From Marinicella sediminis (lineage in GTDB: Bacteria; Pseudomonadota; Gammaproteobacteria; Xanthomonadales; Marinicellaceae): 64,000 nucleotides of DNA. The stretch is taken from the NCBI RefSeq assembly GCF_002000055.1, contig NZ_MVBD01000003.1, positions 124,001 to 188,000 of the forward strand, read 5' to 3'. Of the stretch, positions 1 through 8,624 are shown piece after piece; the first letter of the stretch is position 1; every line of letters begins with the position of its first letter. The notes beneath the pieces were generated by a model. It did no database searches, had not been told where the DNA came from, and was given only the letters and a program-made list of their open reading frames with translations. Made by a program: the position numbers and the translations under genes.

Positions 1-891
1 CTGCAAGCGGGCATCATTGATGTCGCCGGCCAATTTTCCCATCAACAGCATCTCAGCGGCCAGATTCACCACCAGTTCGTTCAATGCCACATCACTGGGT
101 GGTTGTTTCAGGTAGTCAATGGCCTCGGCCACTTCCAGGCTGTGCCCGGCGGTGTGACCAATGACCTGATCCATGTGGGTGATCAATGCCCGGGTGGGAA
201 TGGTCGAAACCTGAACGATGGAGGCAGCCAGGTCTTTGGCCATGGTGTAATCATTGGCGAATGCACCGCTGCCACACTTGACATCCATCACCAAAGCATC
301 CAGCCCGGCGGCCAGTTTTTTTGACAAAATAGAGGCGGTAATCAGTGGTATGCTGTCTACCGTTGCGGTGATGTCACGGGTGGCATAAATGCGTTTATCG
401 GCCGGCGCCAGATCTGCGGTTTGGCCGATGATGGAGCAGCCCACTTCTTTGACAATGCGTTGAAAACGTTTGGTGTCAATTTGGGTGTTGTAACCTGGGA
501 TGGCTTCGAGTTTATCCAGCGTACCACCGGTATGGCCCAGCCCGCGACCAGAAATCATTGGCACATAACCGCCACAGGCAGCAACAATGGGTGCCAGCAT
601 CAGTGACAGTTTATCGCCCACACCACCGGTCGAATGCTTGTCGACCACCGGTCCCGGCAGATTCAGTGACTGCCAATTAAGCACGTCACCTGAGTGTTGC
701 ATTTCACGGGTCAAAGCGCGGCATTCGGCGACACTCATGTTTTGAAAATACACCGCCATGGTCAACGCGGCAATCTGGCCTTCACTGATGGTTTGCTTGG
801 TGATGCCTTCCACAAAGAACGCCAATTCTTCGTTGCTCAATTCAAAGCCATTGCGCTTTTTGCGGATGATTTCCTGTGGTAAAAATGTCAT
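1..891 (-). CDS. deoA: Thymidine phosphorylase, C-terminus cut by window edge
   Basis: Catalyses phosphorolysis of thymidine to thymine and deoxyribose-1-phosphate in the cytoplasm. Reading the minus strand from the ATG at 889-891 gives [18 protein letters not shown], the usual DeoA N-terminus. The phosphate-binding signature [12 protein letters not shown] comes next, then an [21 protein letters not shown] segment (positions about 520-650). About 297 of the roughly 440 residues of the family are inside the window; the rest lies beyond position 1. It is separated by about 2.8 kb from the deoC operon, which supplies the later steps of the same pathway. The identification is secure; only the end is unseen. 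Confidence 0.95.
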   Translation of the reverse strand, partial: MTFLPQEIIRKKRNGFELSNEELAFFVEGITKQTISEGQIAALTMAVYFQNMSVAECRALTREMQHSGDVLNWQSLNLPGPVVDKHSTGGVGDKLSLMLAPIVAACGGYVPMISGRGLGHTGGTLDKLEAIPGYNTQIDTKRFQRIVKEVGCSIIGQTADLAPADKRIYATRDITATVDSIPLITASILSKKLAAGLDALVMDVKCGSGAFANDYTMAKDLAASIVQVSTIPTRALITHMDQVIGHTAGHSLEVAEAIDYLKQPPSDVALNELVVNLAAEMLLMGKLAGDINDARLQ

Positions 892-1201
892 GGTATTCGT
901 CAGTCAGCTTCACTGGTTGTTCAACAGGGATTGATCATTATACGATGATTGCGCTGAAATTTTATGAAAAACCTCGCAGATGGTTGATGCAACATATGTG
1001 GATGATGAACGGTTGCCTCTCTGGAATCACCAACTCGTTGGAGCGTGGACTTCAGTCCACGTCTGTTGTCAATACATCATCATCGGGCTTGACCCGGAGA
1101 TCTCATAATGAATCAGTTCATGCTTTGTGATCAATCTGCACTCTGCTTATGGAGATTGCTGCGCCTGCGGCTCGCAATGACTGAGCCGGGGTCCAGTGTC
1201 G
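892..1201. repeat. Intergenic region with REP-like hairpins
   Basis: No convincing gene. Two inverted repeats stand out. The first is CGTGGACT/AGTCCACG with a 2-nt loop (1044-1061). The second is ATTGC/GCAAT at 1155-1159 and 1174-1178, with an inner GCC/GGC stem. Both resemble short dispersed intergenic repeats (REP/BIME-like) common in proteobacteria. The short reading frames across this stretch have no family resemblance. The region must also hold the deoA promoter on the minus strand, but I cannot place it. Confidence 0.45.
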
Positions 1202-2569
1202 TCATTCTCGCAGGTTGTTGTGCAGCAGATTCTTTTCGAATGATGCAGCCATACGCCTGGTTTCCGGGTGATGGTCATTTTTCAGGGTGTCTAGAAATTT
1301 CTTGAACATGTCACCATTTGGACCTTCAATTTTGAGTAAGTTCTTCAATATGATCACGTCAGTGTCATCCTCAGTGATGTAACACCCTTCCATATATTTG
1401 TTGTCGTATACATATGGTTTCAAATGCTCAAGTACCGCTGTTGAACGGTTTCCAAAATGGCCAAGTGCCATCAATGCGGCAGAAACAGCGACGGTACTAC
1501 ACCTGGTGAATACTTCGACCAAGGCATCAATGACTTCTGTAGAACCTGAATCAAGTTTGGTCAGGGCGTCACACACGGCGACCAGGGTGTTTTCCAATCG
1601 ATATGTACTGTTCAATTCGGTGTCCAGTAAACCCAGTAAATCTGGAATTGTGAAAGCTGCTGCATGACCGATGTCCGCAAGGGCATCTATGGCGGCATCA
1701 CGAGCAGACCAATCATGTCCCTCGGTGTCATTCAACAAAGCAGCGATGCGTTTGATGATGGCATGCTCTCTGATCTCCAGTCGGCCTAAAGAGTAAGCCG
1801 CTGTGGCCCTTAGGTACCAGACAGGGCTGGACAGTTCTTTATTGAGCAATGTGATGGCCTCAGCCCTCAGTGTTGTACAGGCTGAAGCGGCGAACAGCGC
1901 TTTTGACTTGAGATCGCCCTCTGTGATCCGGCACTGACTGAGCACAAAAGCTGCGGCTTCAACCGGCAACTGAGGACACAACCCAAAGCTGTGGAGTAAG
2001 GCAAGTTTAAAAGACTTTGTTTCATGGGCAAACATGTCAGTCAGCACATAACAATAATCAGGCTCAGCGGTTATGAACCTGGCCAGTGACTCTCCCACTG
2101 CATAAGGGATGTGATCCACACCTTTTTCTCGCATGATGCTCAGAGTTCGATTCAGAGTTGATGTGTCCGGTTGGGATTCAGATTGATTGAGCAGCTTATA
2201 GCCGGTTTGAAACAACCAGTCATCATCGGACTCTATCAGGTCATTGATGTCCTCAGGTATCAGGTGGGCCAGTTTTTTCAGCCCTTGAATCATTTGATAC
2301 ATGACAATGGACTCTGAAGATCTGGATGATTCACTTCTCGCCAGGATAAAACGTTGGATGGCGGCGCTGAGTACCTGTTGGTGAGCGCGCGCTCCTTTTT
2401 GTTGAAGGAATTGTGACCAACTTGTTGAATCACAGACAACAGCCTCAACTAATCTTAGGTTCAAGTCATCAAGTGGTTCTTCAGGTTCAGTGATGAGGTT
2501 CAATACATCCTTGTACGTCTTAAATTTTATGGTCATCCCTTTAAGTTCAAAACAATTACAATATATCAC
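1202..2569 (-). CDS. HEAT-repeat protein of unknown function
   Basis: A 455-residue cytoplasmic protein without signal peptide or membrane segment. The central and C-terminal parts (about residues 210-440) are a run of alpha-helical pairs of HEAT type; the clearest is SARDAAIDALADIGHAAA, followed by further Leu/Ala-rich pairs with the usual D/R spacing. Such alpha-solenoids are generally protein-binding scaffolds; no catalytic motif is visible. The frame opens with GTG at 2569, but an ATG 11 codons later (2536) may be the true start. It is transcribed toward deoA, with about 310 bp between them. No function is proposed. Confidence 0.7.
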   Translation of the reverse strand: MIYCNCFELKGMTIKFKTYKDVLNLITEPEEPLDDLNLRLVEAVVCDSTSWSQFLQQKGARAHQQVLSAAIQRFILARSESSRSSESIVMYQMIQGLKKLAHLIPEDINDLIESDDDWLFQTGYKLLNQSESQPDTSTLNRTLSIMREKGVDHIPYAVGESLARFITAEPDYCYVLTDMFAHETKSFKLALLHSFGLCPQLPVEAAAFVLSQCRITEGDLKSKALFAASACTTLRAEAITLLNKELSSPVWYLRATAAYSLGRLEIREHAIIKRIAALLNDTEGHDWSARDAAIDALADIGHAAAFTIPDLLGLLDTELNSTYRLENTLVAVCDALTKLDSGSTEVIDALVEVFTRCSTVAVSAALMALGHFGNRSTAVLEHLKPYVYDNKYMEGCYITEDDTDVIILKNLLKIEGPNGDMFKKFLDTLKNDHHPETRRMAASFEKNLLHNNLRE

Positions 2570-2759
2570 ATGCCTCAGGAACTGGGACAGTCATAACGCG
2601 TTTGTTTTATTCTGGCTCCATTCTTAAGGGATCAATTTCTTCATTGAAGACTGAAGTAACGAACAAAACCGCATTCGTTGAATCAGATGAGTAAACTCAG
2701 AGATCTCATCGATCCTTTAACATATGTTATGATTCGGCCATTTTACCAGGTTATGGAAG

Positions 2760-3563
2760 ATGAAAAATACAGTGTTGTTAATGTTGATCAGTTGTTTGGT
2801 GGCATGTGGAAAACCCATTAATGTAAAACCGTTGAAATCGCAACAATTAAGTAAACCTGTGTATGTGGTGATTGATTATGTGCATTTCAGAGATGACATT
2901 GGTAAATTACTTAATTATGACGTCCACCTTAACCGGAAGAGAATCACTTCACTGAAAACACAGGTCAGTAATCTATTGAAATCCAATGGTTTTGATGATC
3001 ATCACTATGTGTTCATGTCCAGTGGTTTGGATTTTAATCCAGAAAACAATTATCAACTGGTTAATAACAGAGTTGAGCAAGAGGGAACCATAAATCCTCC
3101 TTTCATCATCATAGAGCCCAATATCAGTGAGTCTTTAAAAAGTCAGTTGGTATATGGATTTAAGTTTGCCCAGGATGTGTTTGATTATAAAGCATACAAA
3201 AACATAAATGACTTTGGTCGGTTTCCAGTCATCACATTGAAGGAATTATCAACAACAGGCTCGTCGAAGTTTTCAGAAGACTCACTTATTTTTTATGTAA
3301 GAACAATTGTGCCTGAAATCTCTATGGGGAAAACATTATTGGTGGGTAGTTTTACTGGTGCTTTGACATTGGCAGCAACAGGTGGTGCTGGGTTCTTGGT
3401 GACAACACCAAATGGAACACCTGTGACTAATCTTGCGTTGGTTGATAATAAAAATGGCGAGTTACTCTGGCGAGAAACAATAAAAAAGAATATGGCTACA
3501 ATCAGCAAAAAGCAACTTTTGAAGTCTTTATCATCATTTCCTGTTTTGAAGAAAAAACCATAG
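2760..3563 (+). CDS. Hypothetical lipoprotein
   Basis: 267 residues. It begins with a type II signal peptide: positive MKN, a hydrophobic stretch and a lipobox LVAC, with Cys16 the predicted lipidation site. The protein is therefore probably anchored in the outer membrane. A Gly/Ala-rich hydrophobic segment (about residues 196-215, GSFTGALTLAATGGAGF) lies in the C-terminal third and could contact the membrane. I recognise no domain. A GGAAG ribosome binding site precedes the ATG. It is convergent with the PNP gene and unrelated to the flanking nucleoside genes by sequence. Confidence 0.7.
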   Translation: MKNTVLLMLISCLVACGKPINVKPLKSQQLSKPVYVVIDYVHFRDDIGKLLNYDVHLNRKRITSLKTQVSNLLKSNGFDDHHYVFMSSGLDFNPENNYQLVNNRVEQEGTINPPFIIIEPNISESLKSQLVYGFKFAQDVFDYKAYKNINDFGRFPVITLKELSTTGSSKFSEDSLIFYVRTIVPEISMGKTLLVGSFTGALTLAATGGAGFLVTTPNGTPVTNLALVDNKNGELLWRETIKKNMATISKKQLLKSLSSFPVLKKKP

Positions 3564-3607
3564 ATGTGAAGATCGCCATTGATGGGTTCACTCAATGCCC
3601 AATCAAC

Positions 3608-3650
3608 CGGTAGAGTCCTCTTGGACTGAGTCGAATGAACTCGACACTCC
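3608..3650. repeat. REP-like double hairpin
   Basis: Two adjacent inverted repeats in the gap between two convergent genes: AGTCC/GGACT (3614-3627) and GTCGA/TCGAC (3630-3645). They are similar in style to the AGTCCAC-type hairpin near 1050. They could serve as a bidirectional transcription stop or be a dispersed REP-type element; there is no clear T-run. Confidence 0.35.
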
Positions 3651-3704
3651 ACAGGCATCAGTACATTTCAGGATTTTGGCTTAATTGTATGTGGGATTCA
3701 GTCT

Positions 3705-4565
3705 TTAGTTGTTTGAACCGTGTTTCTCTGCATATAAAAAATCCATAAAGCCGCTGATCAGGATTTGTACTTTGGCGGCGGCTTTGGGGGCGTATTCCAG
3801 AGTTTGTTCGTGGCTCAGACGAACATCGTCCATGCCGGCACCGTAGTTGGTGATGATTGACAGGGCGGCGACTTTCATACCGTGGTAGCGGGCAAGGATG
3901 GTTTCCGGGACGGTGGACATGCCCACCGCATCAGCGCCCATCATGCGAATCGCACGGATTTCTGCGGGAGTTTCAAATTGTGGGCCAGCCATCCAGGCGT
4001 AAACTCCCTGGGCCAGGTGGATGTCGTTTTTCTCAGCAATTTGCCTGAGGCGGTAGCGGTATTGTGAGTCATAGGCTTTGCTCATGCTGACAAAACGGCT
4101 GTTGTCGGCCACCCCGAACAACGGCGACTGGCCGGTGAAGTTGATGTAGTCCTTGATCATCATCACCGAACCGGGCGCGGCATTGAGCAACGAACCGGCG
4201 GCATTGGTGATGATCAGGGTTTCAATGCCCAGTGCTTTGAGGGTGGCAATCACCGGCGCCATGGCACCGGCATCGGCTTGTTCATAAAAATGGATTCTCC
4301 CGTTGAGGATGATCATCGGATGACCATTGACCAGGGCCAGGAACATGGATCCTGAATGTCCAGCCACCCCTGTTTCCGGGAAACCCGGGATGTCCTGGTA
4401 GGAAATTTCAGCCAAAAGTTCAGCCTGTTCAGTCACTGTGCCGAGCCCGGAACCCAGGATCATCGCTGCTTTGGCGTGAAATGGTTTAGGCAACAAGCCA
4501 ATGATGTTGTTGATGAAATCAACCGATGATTGTTGGGTGTCATTGCTCATGTCGTCATTCGCCAT
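3705..4565 (-). CDS. Purine nucleoside phosphorylase (trimeric, PNP/XapA type)
   Basis: Phosphorolyses purine (deoxy)nucleosides to free base and (deoxy)ribose-1-phosphate. At 286 residues it has the size of the low-molecular-mass trimeric family (PunA/XapA, human PNP). Visible motifs are the phosphate loop ILGSGLG, the GHSG segment, NGRIHFYE, ITNAAGSL, and MAGPQFETPAEIRA followed by GADAVGMSTVPE. The gene overlaps the end of the upstream aldehyde dehydrogenase by 11 bp (ATGGCGAATGA), indicating translational coupling. A second ATG five codons in (4550) is possible. Base specificity cannot be read reliably, so I give no symbol. Confidence 0.93.
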   Translation of the reverse strand: MANDDMSNDTQQSSVDFINNIIGLLPKPFHAKAAMILGSGLGTVTEQAELLAEISYQDIPGFPETGVAGHSGSMFLALVNGHPMIILNGRIHFYEQADAGAMAPVIATLKALGIETLIITNAAGSLLNAAPGSVMMIKDYINFTGQSPLFGVADNSRFVSMSKAYDSQYRYRLRQIAEKNDIHLAQGVYAWMAGPQFETPAEIRAIRMMGADAVGMSTVPETILARYHGMKVAALSIITNYGAGMDDVRLSHEQTLEYAPKAAAKVQILISGFMDFLYAEKHGSNN

Positions 4566-6906
4566 ATGGGGTCCAGATGTTTTTCACTTGTGAAGCCTGG
4601 CGCAGGAATTCGCTGCCCTGGCCATTGTTGTGCCAGTCGCGGACTTCAGTCACTGTCCAGCTGCGTTTCAGGTTGGTTGCTGATTCGCGTTCCACGGTTT
4701 CGCTGTCTTCACCAAAATACCAGATGGCATCAACATTCATGTGGCCGGCCAGTGGTTTACACAATTCGGCCTGTTCGCCGGAGATGATGTTGACTGTGCC
4801 AGCCGGCACATCAGAGGTGTTGAGTACCTGATAAAAGTCCAGCGCAGGTAAGGGAAAATGTTCAGAGGCCGTCATCACCACCCGGTTGCCCATCGCCATG
4901 GCCGGTGCCAAAAGTGAGACAAAACTCAGTAAGGGTGCTTCATCAGGGCACTGGATGCCAATCACCCCGATCGGTTCATGCATTGCCATGGCCACCCCGC
5001 GCATCGGCACGCTGTGCACCTGTCCGTCGTACTTATCACACCAGGCGGCGTAATAACTTAACCGTTCAATGGCGGCCTGAACTTCAGCGTCAGCAGCCTT
5101 TTTGCTGTGCCCATGGGCCATCAGCCGGGCGGCGAATTCTTCCTCACGGTATGACAGGTTTTCTGCCATGAAATACATCACCTGCTGGCGTTGAAAGCCA
5201 CTCATGCCAGACCAGTTTGTGCTGCCTGCAGCCGCTTCCACGGCATTGCGCACGTCTTTGCGGTTACCCAAACCCACATGACAAATCAAATCACCTGCAG
5301 TGTCATTGATGGCATAGGAATATCCACCATCTGGCCTGGTTTGTTTGCCGCCGATGTACATTTTCGGGGTTTTATCCAAACCATTGAGGTTGACCGAGGT
5401 TGGCTTGGACTTTGTTGATTTTGCGGTGACTTTGGCAGGTGATTTACCGGGTTTGTTTTTCAGGTATTCAAACAGACCCTCTTTGCCACCTTCGCGACCA
5501 AAACCTGATTCTTTGACGCCGCCAAACCCAGCTGCGGCATCGAATTGATTGGTGCAGTTGATCCATACCACACCAGCCTGCACCAGCGGTGCCAGGTGCA
5601 TCGCCAGGTTGATGTTTTCACTCCAGATGCTGGCTGCCAGGCCATAGCGGGAGTTGTTGGCCAAAGCAACTGCTTCAGACGGGGTGCGGAAGGTCATCGA
5701 AACCAGTACCGGCCCAAAAATTTCATCCTGCACAACCTGATCGGATGGCGAAACGTCGGTCAGTAGCGTGGGTGGATAGAAACAGCCGTTTTCTGGCAGT
5801 TCAACTGAGGACTGGTTTAAACTGGCTCCGGCATCCACTCCAGCTTGCACCAAAGTGGCAATTTTTTGTTGTTGTCTGGGGTCAATGATGGCGCCCATGT
5901 CGATCGATTTATCCAGCGGATCGCCAACACGTAGTTTATTCATTCGACTGATCAGCTTGTCATGAAAGCGATCAGCCACGGCTTCTTGTACCAGCAGTCT
6001 TGAGCCTGCACAGCAGACTTGTCCCTGGTTGAACCAGATGGCATCCACCACGCCCTCTACTGCGGCATCCAGATCGGCATCGGCACAAACGATGAAGGCC
6101 GATTTGCCCCCCAGTTCCAGGCTCAGCTTCTTGCCGCTACCGGCGGTCGCCTGCCGAATCCAGCGACCCACAGCCGTTGAACCGGTGAAAGCGATTTTTT
6201 TGATTTCGGGATGATTGACGATGTGTTGACCGGTGCGGCCATCGCCGGTGACCACATTGAGTACCCCTTTGGGTAGCCCGGCTTGTTCGCAGATTTCGGC
6301 GAACAGCAAAGCGGTCAGGGAAGTGAACTCAGCCGGTTTGATGACCACGGTGTTACCGGTGGCCAATGCCGGCGCGATTTTCCAGGCCAACATGAGCAAT
6401 GGGAAATTCCATGGAATGATCTGGCCGACCACACCAATGGCCTGATGATCAGGAAACTCGGTATCCAGTAATTGTGCCCAGCCGGCGTGGTGATAAAAAT
6501 GTCGCACTGCCAGGGGGACATCGATGTCGCGGCTTTCGCGGATCGGTTTGCCGTTGTCCAGGGTTTCAAGCACCGCGAACAAGCGGGAATTTTTCTGAAT
6601 CAGGCGGGCAATGGCGTACAGGTATTGACCACGTTGGTGACCAGACAAAGCCTGCCAGTCGGGCAGGGCTTTGTTCGCTGCATTGACCGCTTTTTGGACG
6701 ATTTTATCATCTGCCTGGGCCACCTGAGCCAGTTCCTGACCAGTGGCCGGGTTGTTGCTGGCAAAGTGTTCCTTGCCTTTGACCCAGCTGCCATTGATGT
6801 GATGGCCGAAGGTGTTATTGTGTGAGGCCAGCCATTCAAGGGCCAGCTCAGCTGATTCGGGTGCTTTGCCGTAGTCCATGGTGTGAAAGATGTCTTTGAT
6901 GTTCAT
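4555..6906 (-). CDS. Two-domain aldehyde dehydrogenase, ALDH16 type
   Basis: 783 residues made of two tandem aldehyde dehydrogenase domains. The first (about 35-490) is complete: QIIPWNFP, FTGSTAVGR, general base Glu264 in LELGGKS, catalytic Cys298 in GQVCCAGSR and EIFGPV. A Lys/Pro/Ser-rich linker follows (about 490-515). The second (about 515-783) keeps the fold signature (EPIGVIGIQCPDEAP) but has no catalytic Cys motif. This architecture is that of the ALDH16 family. It is encoded 17 bp after deoC and overlaps the PNP gene, so it probably oxidises the acetaldehyde released by DeoC to acetate. The substrate is inferred from context. Confidence 0.9.
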   Translation of the reverse strand: MNIKDIFHTMDYGKAPESAELALEWLASHNNTFGHHINGSWVKGKEHFASNNPATGQELAQVAQADDKIVQKAVNAANKALPDWQALSGHQRGQYLYAIARLIQKNSRLFAVLETLDNGKPIRESRDIDVPLAVRHFYHHAGWAQLLDTEFPDHQAIGVVGQIIPWNFPLLMLAWKIAPALATGNTVVIKPAEFTSLTALLFAEICEQAGLPKGVLNVVTGDGRTGQHIVNHPEIKKIAFTGSTAVGRWIRQATAGSGKKLSLELGGKSAFIVCADADLDAAVEGVVDAIWFNQGQVCCAGSRLLVQEAVADRFHDKLISRMNKLRVGDPLDKSIDMGAIIDPRQQQKIATLVQAGVDAGASLNQSSVELPENGCFYPPTLLTDVSPSDQVVQDEIFGPVLVSMTFRTPSEAVALANNSRYGLAASIWSENINLAMHLAPLVQAGVVWINCTNQFDAAAGFGGVKESGFGREGGKEGLFEYLKNKPGKSPAKVTAKSTKSKPTSVNLNGLDKTPKMYIGGKQTRPDGGYSYAINDTAGDLICHVGLGNRKDVRNAVEAAAGSTNWSGMSGFQRQQVMYFMAENLSYREEEFAARLMAHGHSKKAADAEVQAAIERLSYYAAWCDKYDGQVHSVPMRGVAMAMHEPIGVIGIQCPDEAPLLSFVSLLAPAMAMGNRVVMTASEHFPLPALDFYQVLNTSDVPAGTVNIISGEQAELCKPLAGHMNVDAIWYFGEDSETVERESATNLKRSWTVTEVRDWHNNGQGSEFLRQASQVKNIWTPYGE

Positions 6907-6923
6907 GAATAAAATACCTGTGG

Positions 6924-7886
6924 TTATCCGATCGCATGGCGATGGGCAGCTGAATAGTGGCCGGTGACCTGGTGTTCGAGTTGGCGTTCGATGTCGCCCA
7001 GCAAACTGGAGGCCCCGAAACGAAACAATTCCGGCTCCAGCCAGTCGTTACCAAGTTCTTCTTTCATCATTGATAAATACACCAGTGCCTCTTTGGCTTT
7101 GCTGATGCCACCGGCGGGTTTATAACCCACCTTGAAACCCGTGCGCTCATGGTATTCACGAATTTGCCGGATCATGGTCAGTGATACCGGCAGGGTGGCA
7201 TTGACGGCTTCTTTACCGGTCGATGTTTTGATGAAATCAGCGCCAGCCATCATGCACACCATAGATGCTTTGGCGACGTTCCTTAAAGTGGAAATTTCAC
7301 CCGTAGACAAGATGGTTTTCATGTGTGCCTCACCACAGGCTTCGCGGTAGGCTTTGACTTCGTCATACAGGGCTTGCCAGTTCTCCGCGAACACGTGCTT
7401 GCGGGTGATGACGATGTCGATTTCATCGGCACCGGCTTTGACCGATTCTTTGATTTCTTCGATCTTCAGATGCATGGGTGTCAGGCCTGCGGGGAACCCG
7501 GTAGAGACCGCTGCCAAATGGATGTCGGTGCCTTTCAGGCAGCTGGCAGCGGTGCTCAGCATGTCATGGTAAACACAAATCGCTCCGGTGGTCAGTTTGA
7601 GGTCAGCAATGGCCAGGGCTTCAACCAAATCATGGCGCAAAGGGTTTTTCGCTTTGGCGCACAATCGCTTGACCCGCTGTTCAGTGTCATCACCGGCCAG
7701 AGTGGTCAGATCGATCAGGGTGATGGCTTTGAGCAACCAGGCCACCTGGTTTTGTTTTTTGACACTGCGTCGGGTTCCTAAAGTGGCTGCGCGCCGTTCT
7801 GTGGCACTCTTGTTGACCTGAATGGACTCGATCCAGTCCAGATTCAGGCCCATGCCTGGATTACGTTCAATATTCATGCCGGTCAT
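6924..7886 (-). CDS. deoC: Deoxyribose-phosphate aldolase, eukaryotic-like long form
   Basis: Cleaves 2-deoxyribose-5-phosphate into acetaldehyde and glyceraldehyde-3-phosphate by a Schiff-base lysine. The 320-residue length and the N-terminal extension of about 45 residues match the long DERA form (human enzyme about 318) rather than short bacterial DeoC. Active-site motifs are visible: VSTGFPAG, ADEIDIVI, ADFIKTSTGKE with the Schiff-base Lys, and VGYKPAGGI with the second Lys. It is the first gene of the minus-strand trio deoC / ALDH16 / PNP. The frame opens MTGMNIERN, so the start could be either Met. Confidence 0.95.
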   Translation of the reverse strand: MTGMNIERNPGMGLNLDWIESIQVNKSATERRAATLGTRRSVKKQNQVAWLLKAITLIDLTTLAGDDTEQRVKRLCAKAKNPLRHDLVEALAIADLKLTTGAICVYHDMLSTAASCLKGTDIHLAAVSTGFPAGLTPMHLKIEEIKESVKAGADEIDIVITRKHVFAENWQALYDEVKAYREACGEAHMKTILSTGEISTLRNVAKASMVCMMAGADFIKTSTGKEAVNATLPVSLTMIRQIREYHERTGFKVGYKPAGGISKAKEALVYLSMMKEELGNDWLEPELFRFGASSLLGDIERQLEHQVTGHYSAAHRHAIG

Positions 7887-8015
7887 TTTACAACAAAAGC
7901 CTGATCAGGTGATTGACAATGCCTGAAGTGGGTTGATTTGACAGTTGTGTTGATGATCTCAAAGAGGCGGTGTTGTGCTAAGATGACAGCCTGATACCCA
8001 ACCACAATGGATTGA

Positions 8016-8429
8016 ATGATGAAGGATTTATTATTTTCAGTGTTTATCGTATTCGTGCTGTTCAAAGCCTGGGAGCACTTCTCTGAACCAAACCATGTAT
8101 TGGAGAAAAACCAACATGGCTTCACCGAGGTGGTGATGCCAAATGGTGCCAGAGACGGTGTGGTCTATATACTGGCGCCAAAAAACTGCCCCAAAGAGGC
8201 TGGCAAACGCGCCGATGCCCTGGAGTTGGCACTCAGAAGTCAGGGTGTGGCAGTGGTCAGAAGCAGTTCTGGTTCACTGAACATCAATGAGCCTTCACCA
8301 GAACAAATGATAAAAATGGACAACGCCCTTGCCATCATGAATGACACCATTCCGGCGGTTTTTGTCAATGGCATGGGCAGTTCAAATCCACAGGCCAGTG
8401 AAGTGTTTGCTCAGTGGCGTGGGTTTTGA
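8016..8429 (+). CDS. Small membrane-anchored conserved protein, possibly thioredoxin-like
   Basis: 137 residues. An N-terminal hydrophobic helix (residues 3-18) would anchor or export it. The remainder has the order beta strand VVYILAPKNCPKEAGKRADAL, helix, strand VAVVRS, helix and strand IPAVFVNGMG, which is reminiscent of a glutaredoxin/thioredoxin fold with a single Cys at the active-site turn. I cannot assign a family with certainty. It stands alone, 130 bp from the divergent deoC gene. Two in-frame ATGs (8016 and 8019) are adjacent. Confidence 0.6.
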   Translation: MMKDLLFSVFIVFVLFKAWEHFSEPNHVLEKNQHGFTEVVMPNGARDGVVYILAPKNCPKEAGKRADALELALRSQGVAVVRSSSGSLNINEPSPEQMIKMDNALAIMNDTIPAVFVNGMGSSNPQASEVFAQWRGF

Positions 8430-8624
8430 TCCATCATTGACCATTGTCTGCAGGTATCATAAATTCATATTGATCACTCAATACCGTCATGTGCTGGCGT
8501 TTCTGTGATGGCATGGCTTGCTAAATCAGTGAAACAGTGATCACTTTGTGTATCAACCAGAGAAATCCTTCAACAGTTGTTTAAATATTGATTACAATCA
8601 TTGTTTTGTGTTTATCCTGTTTGT

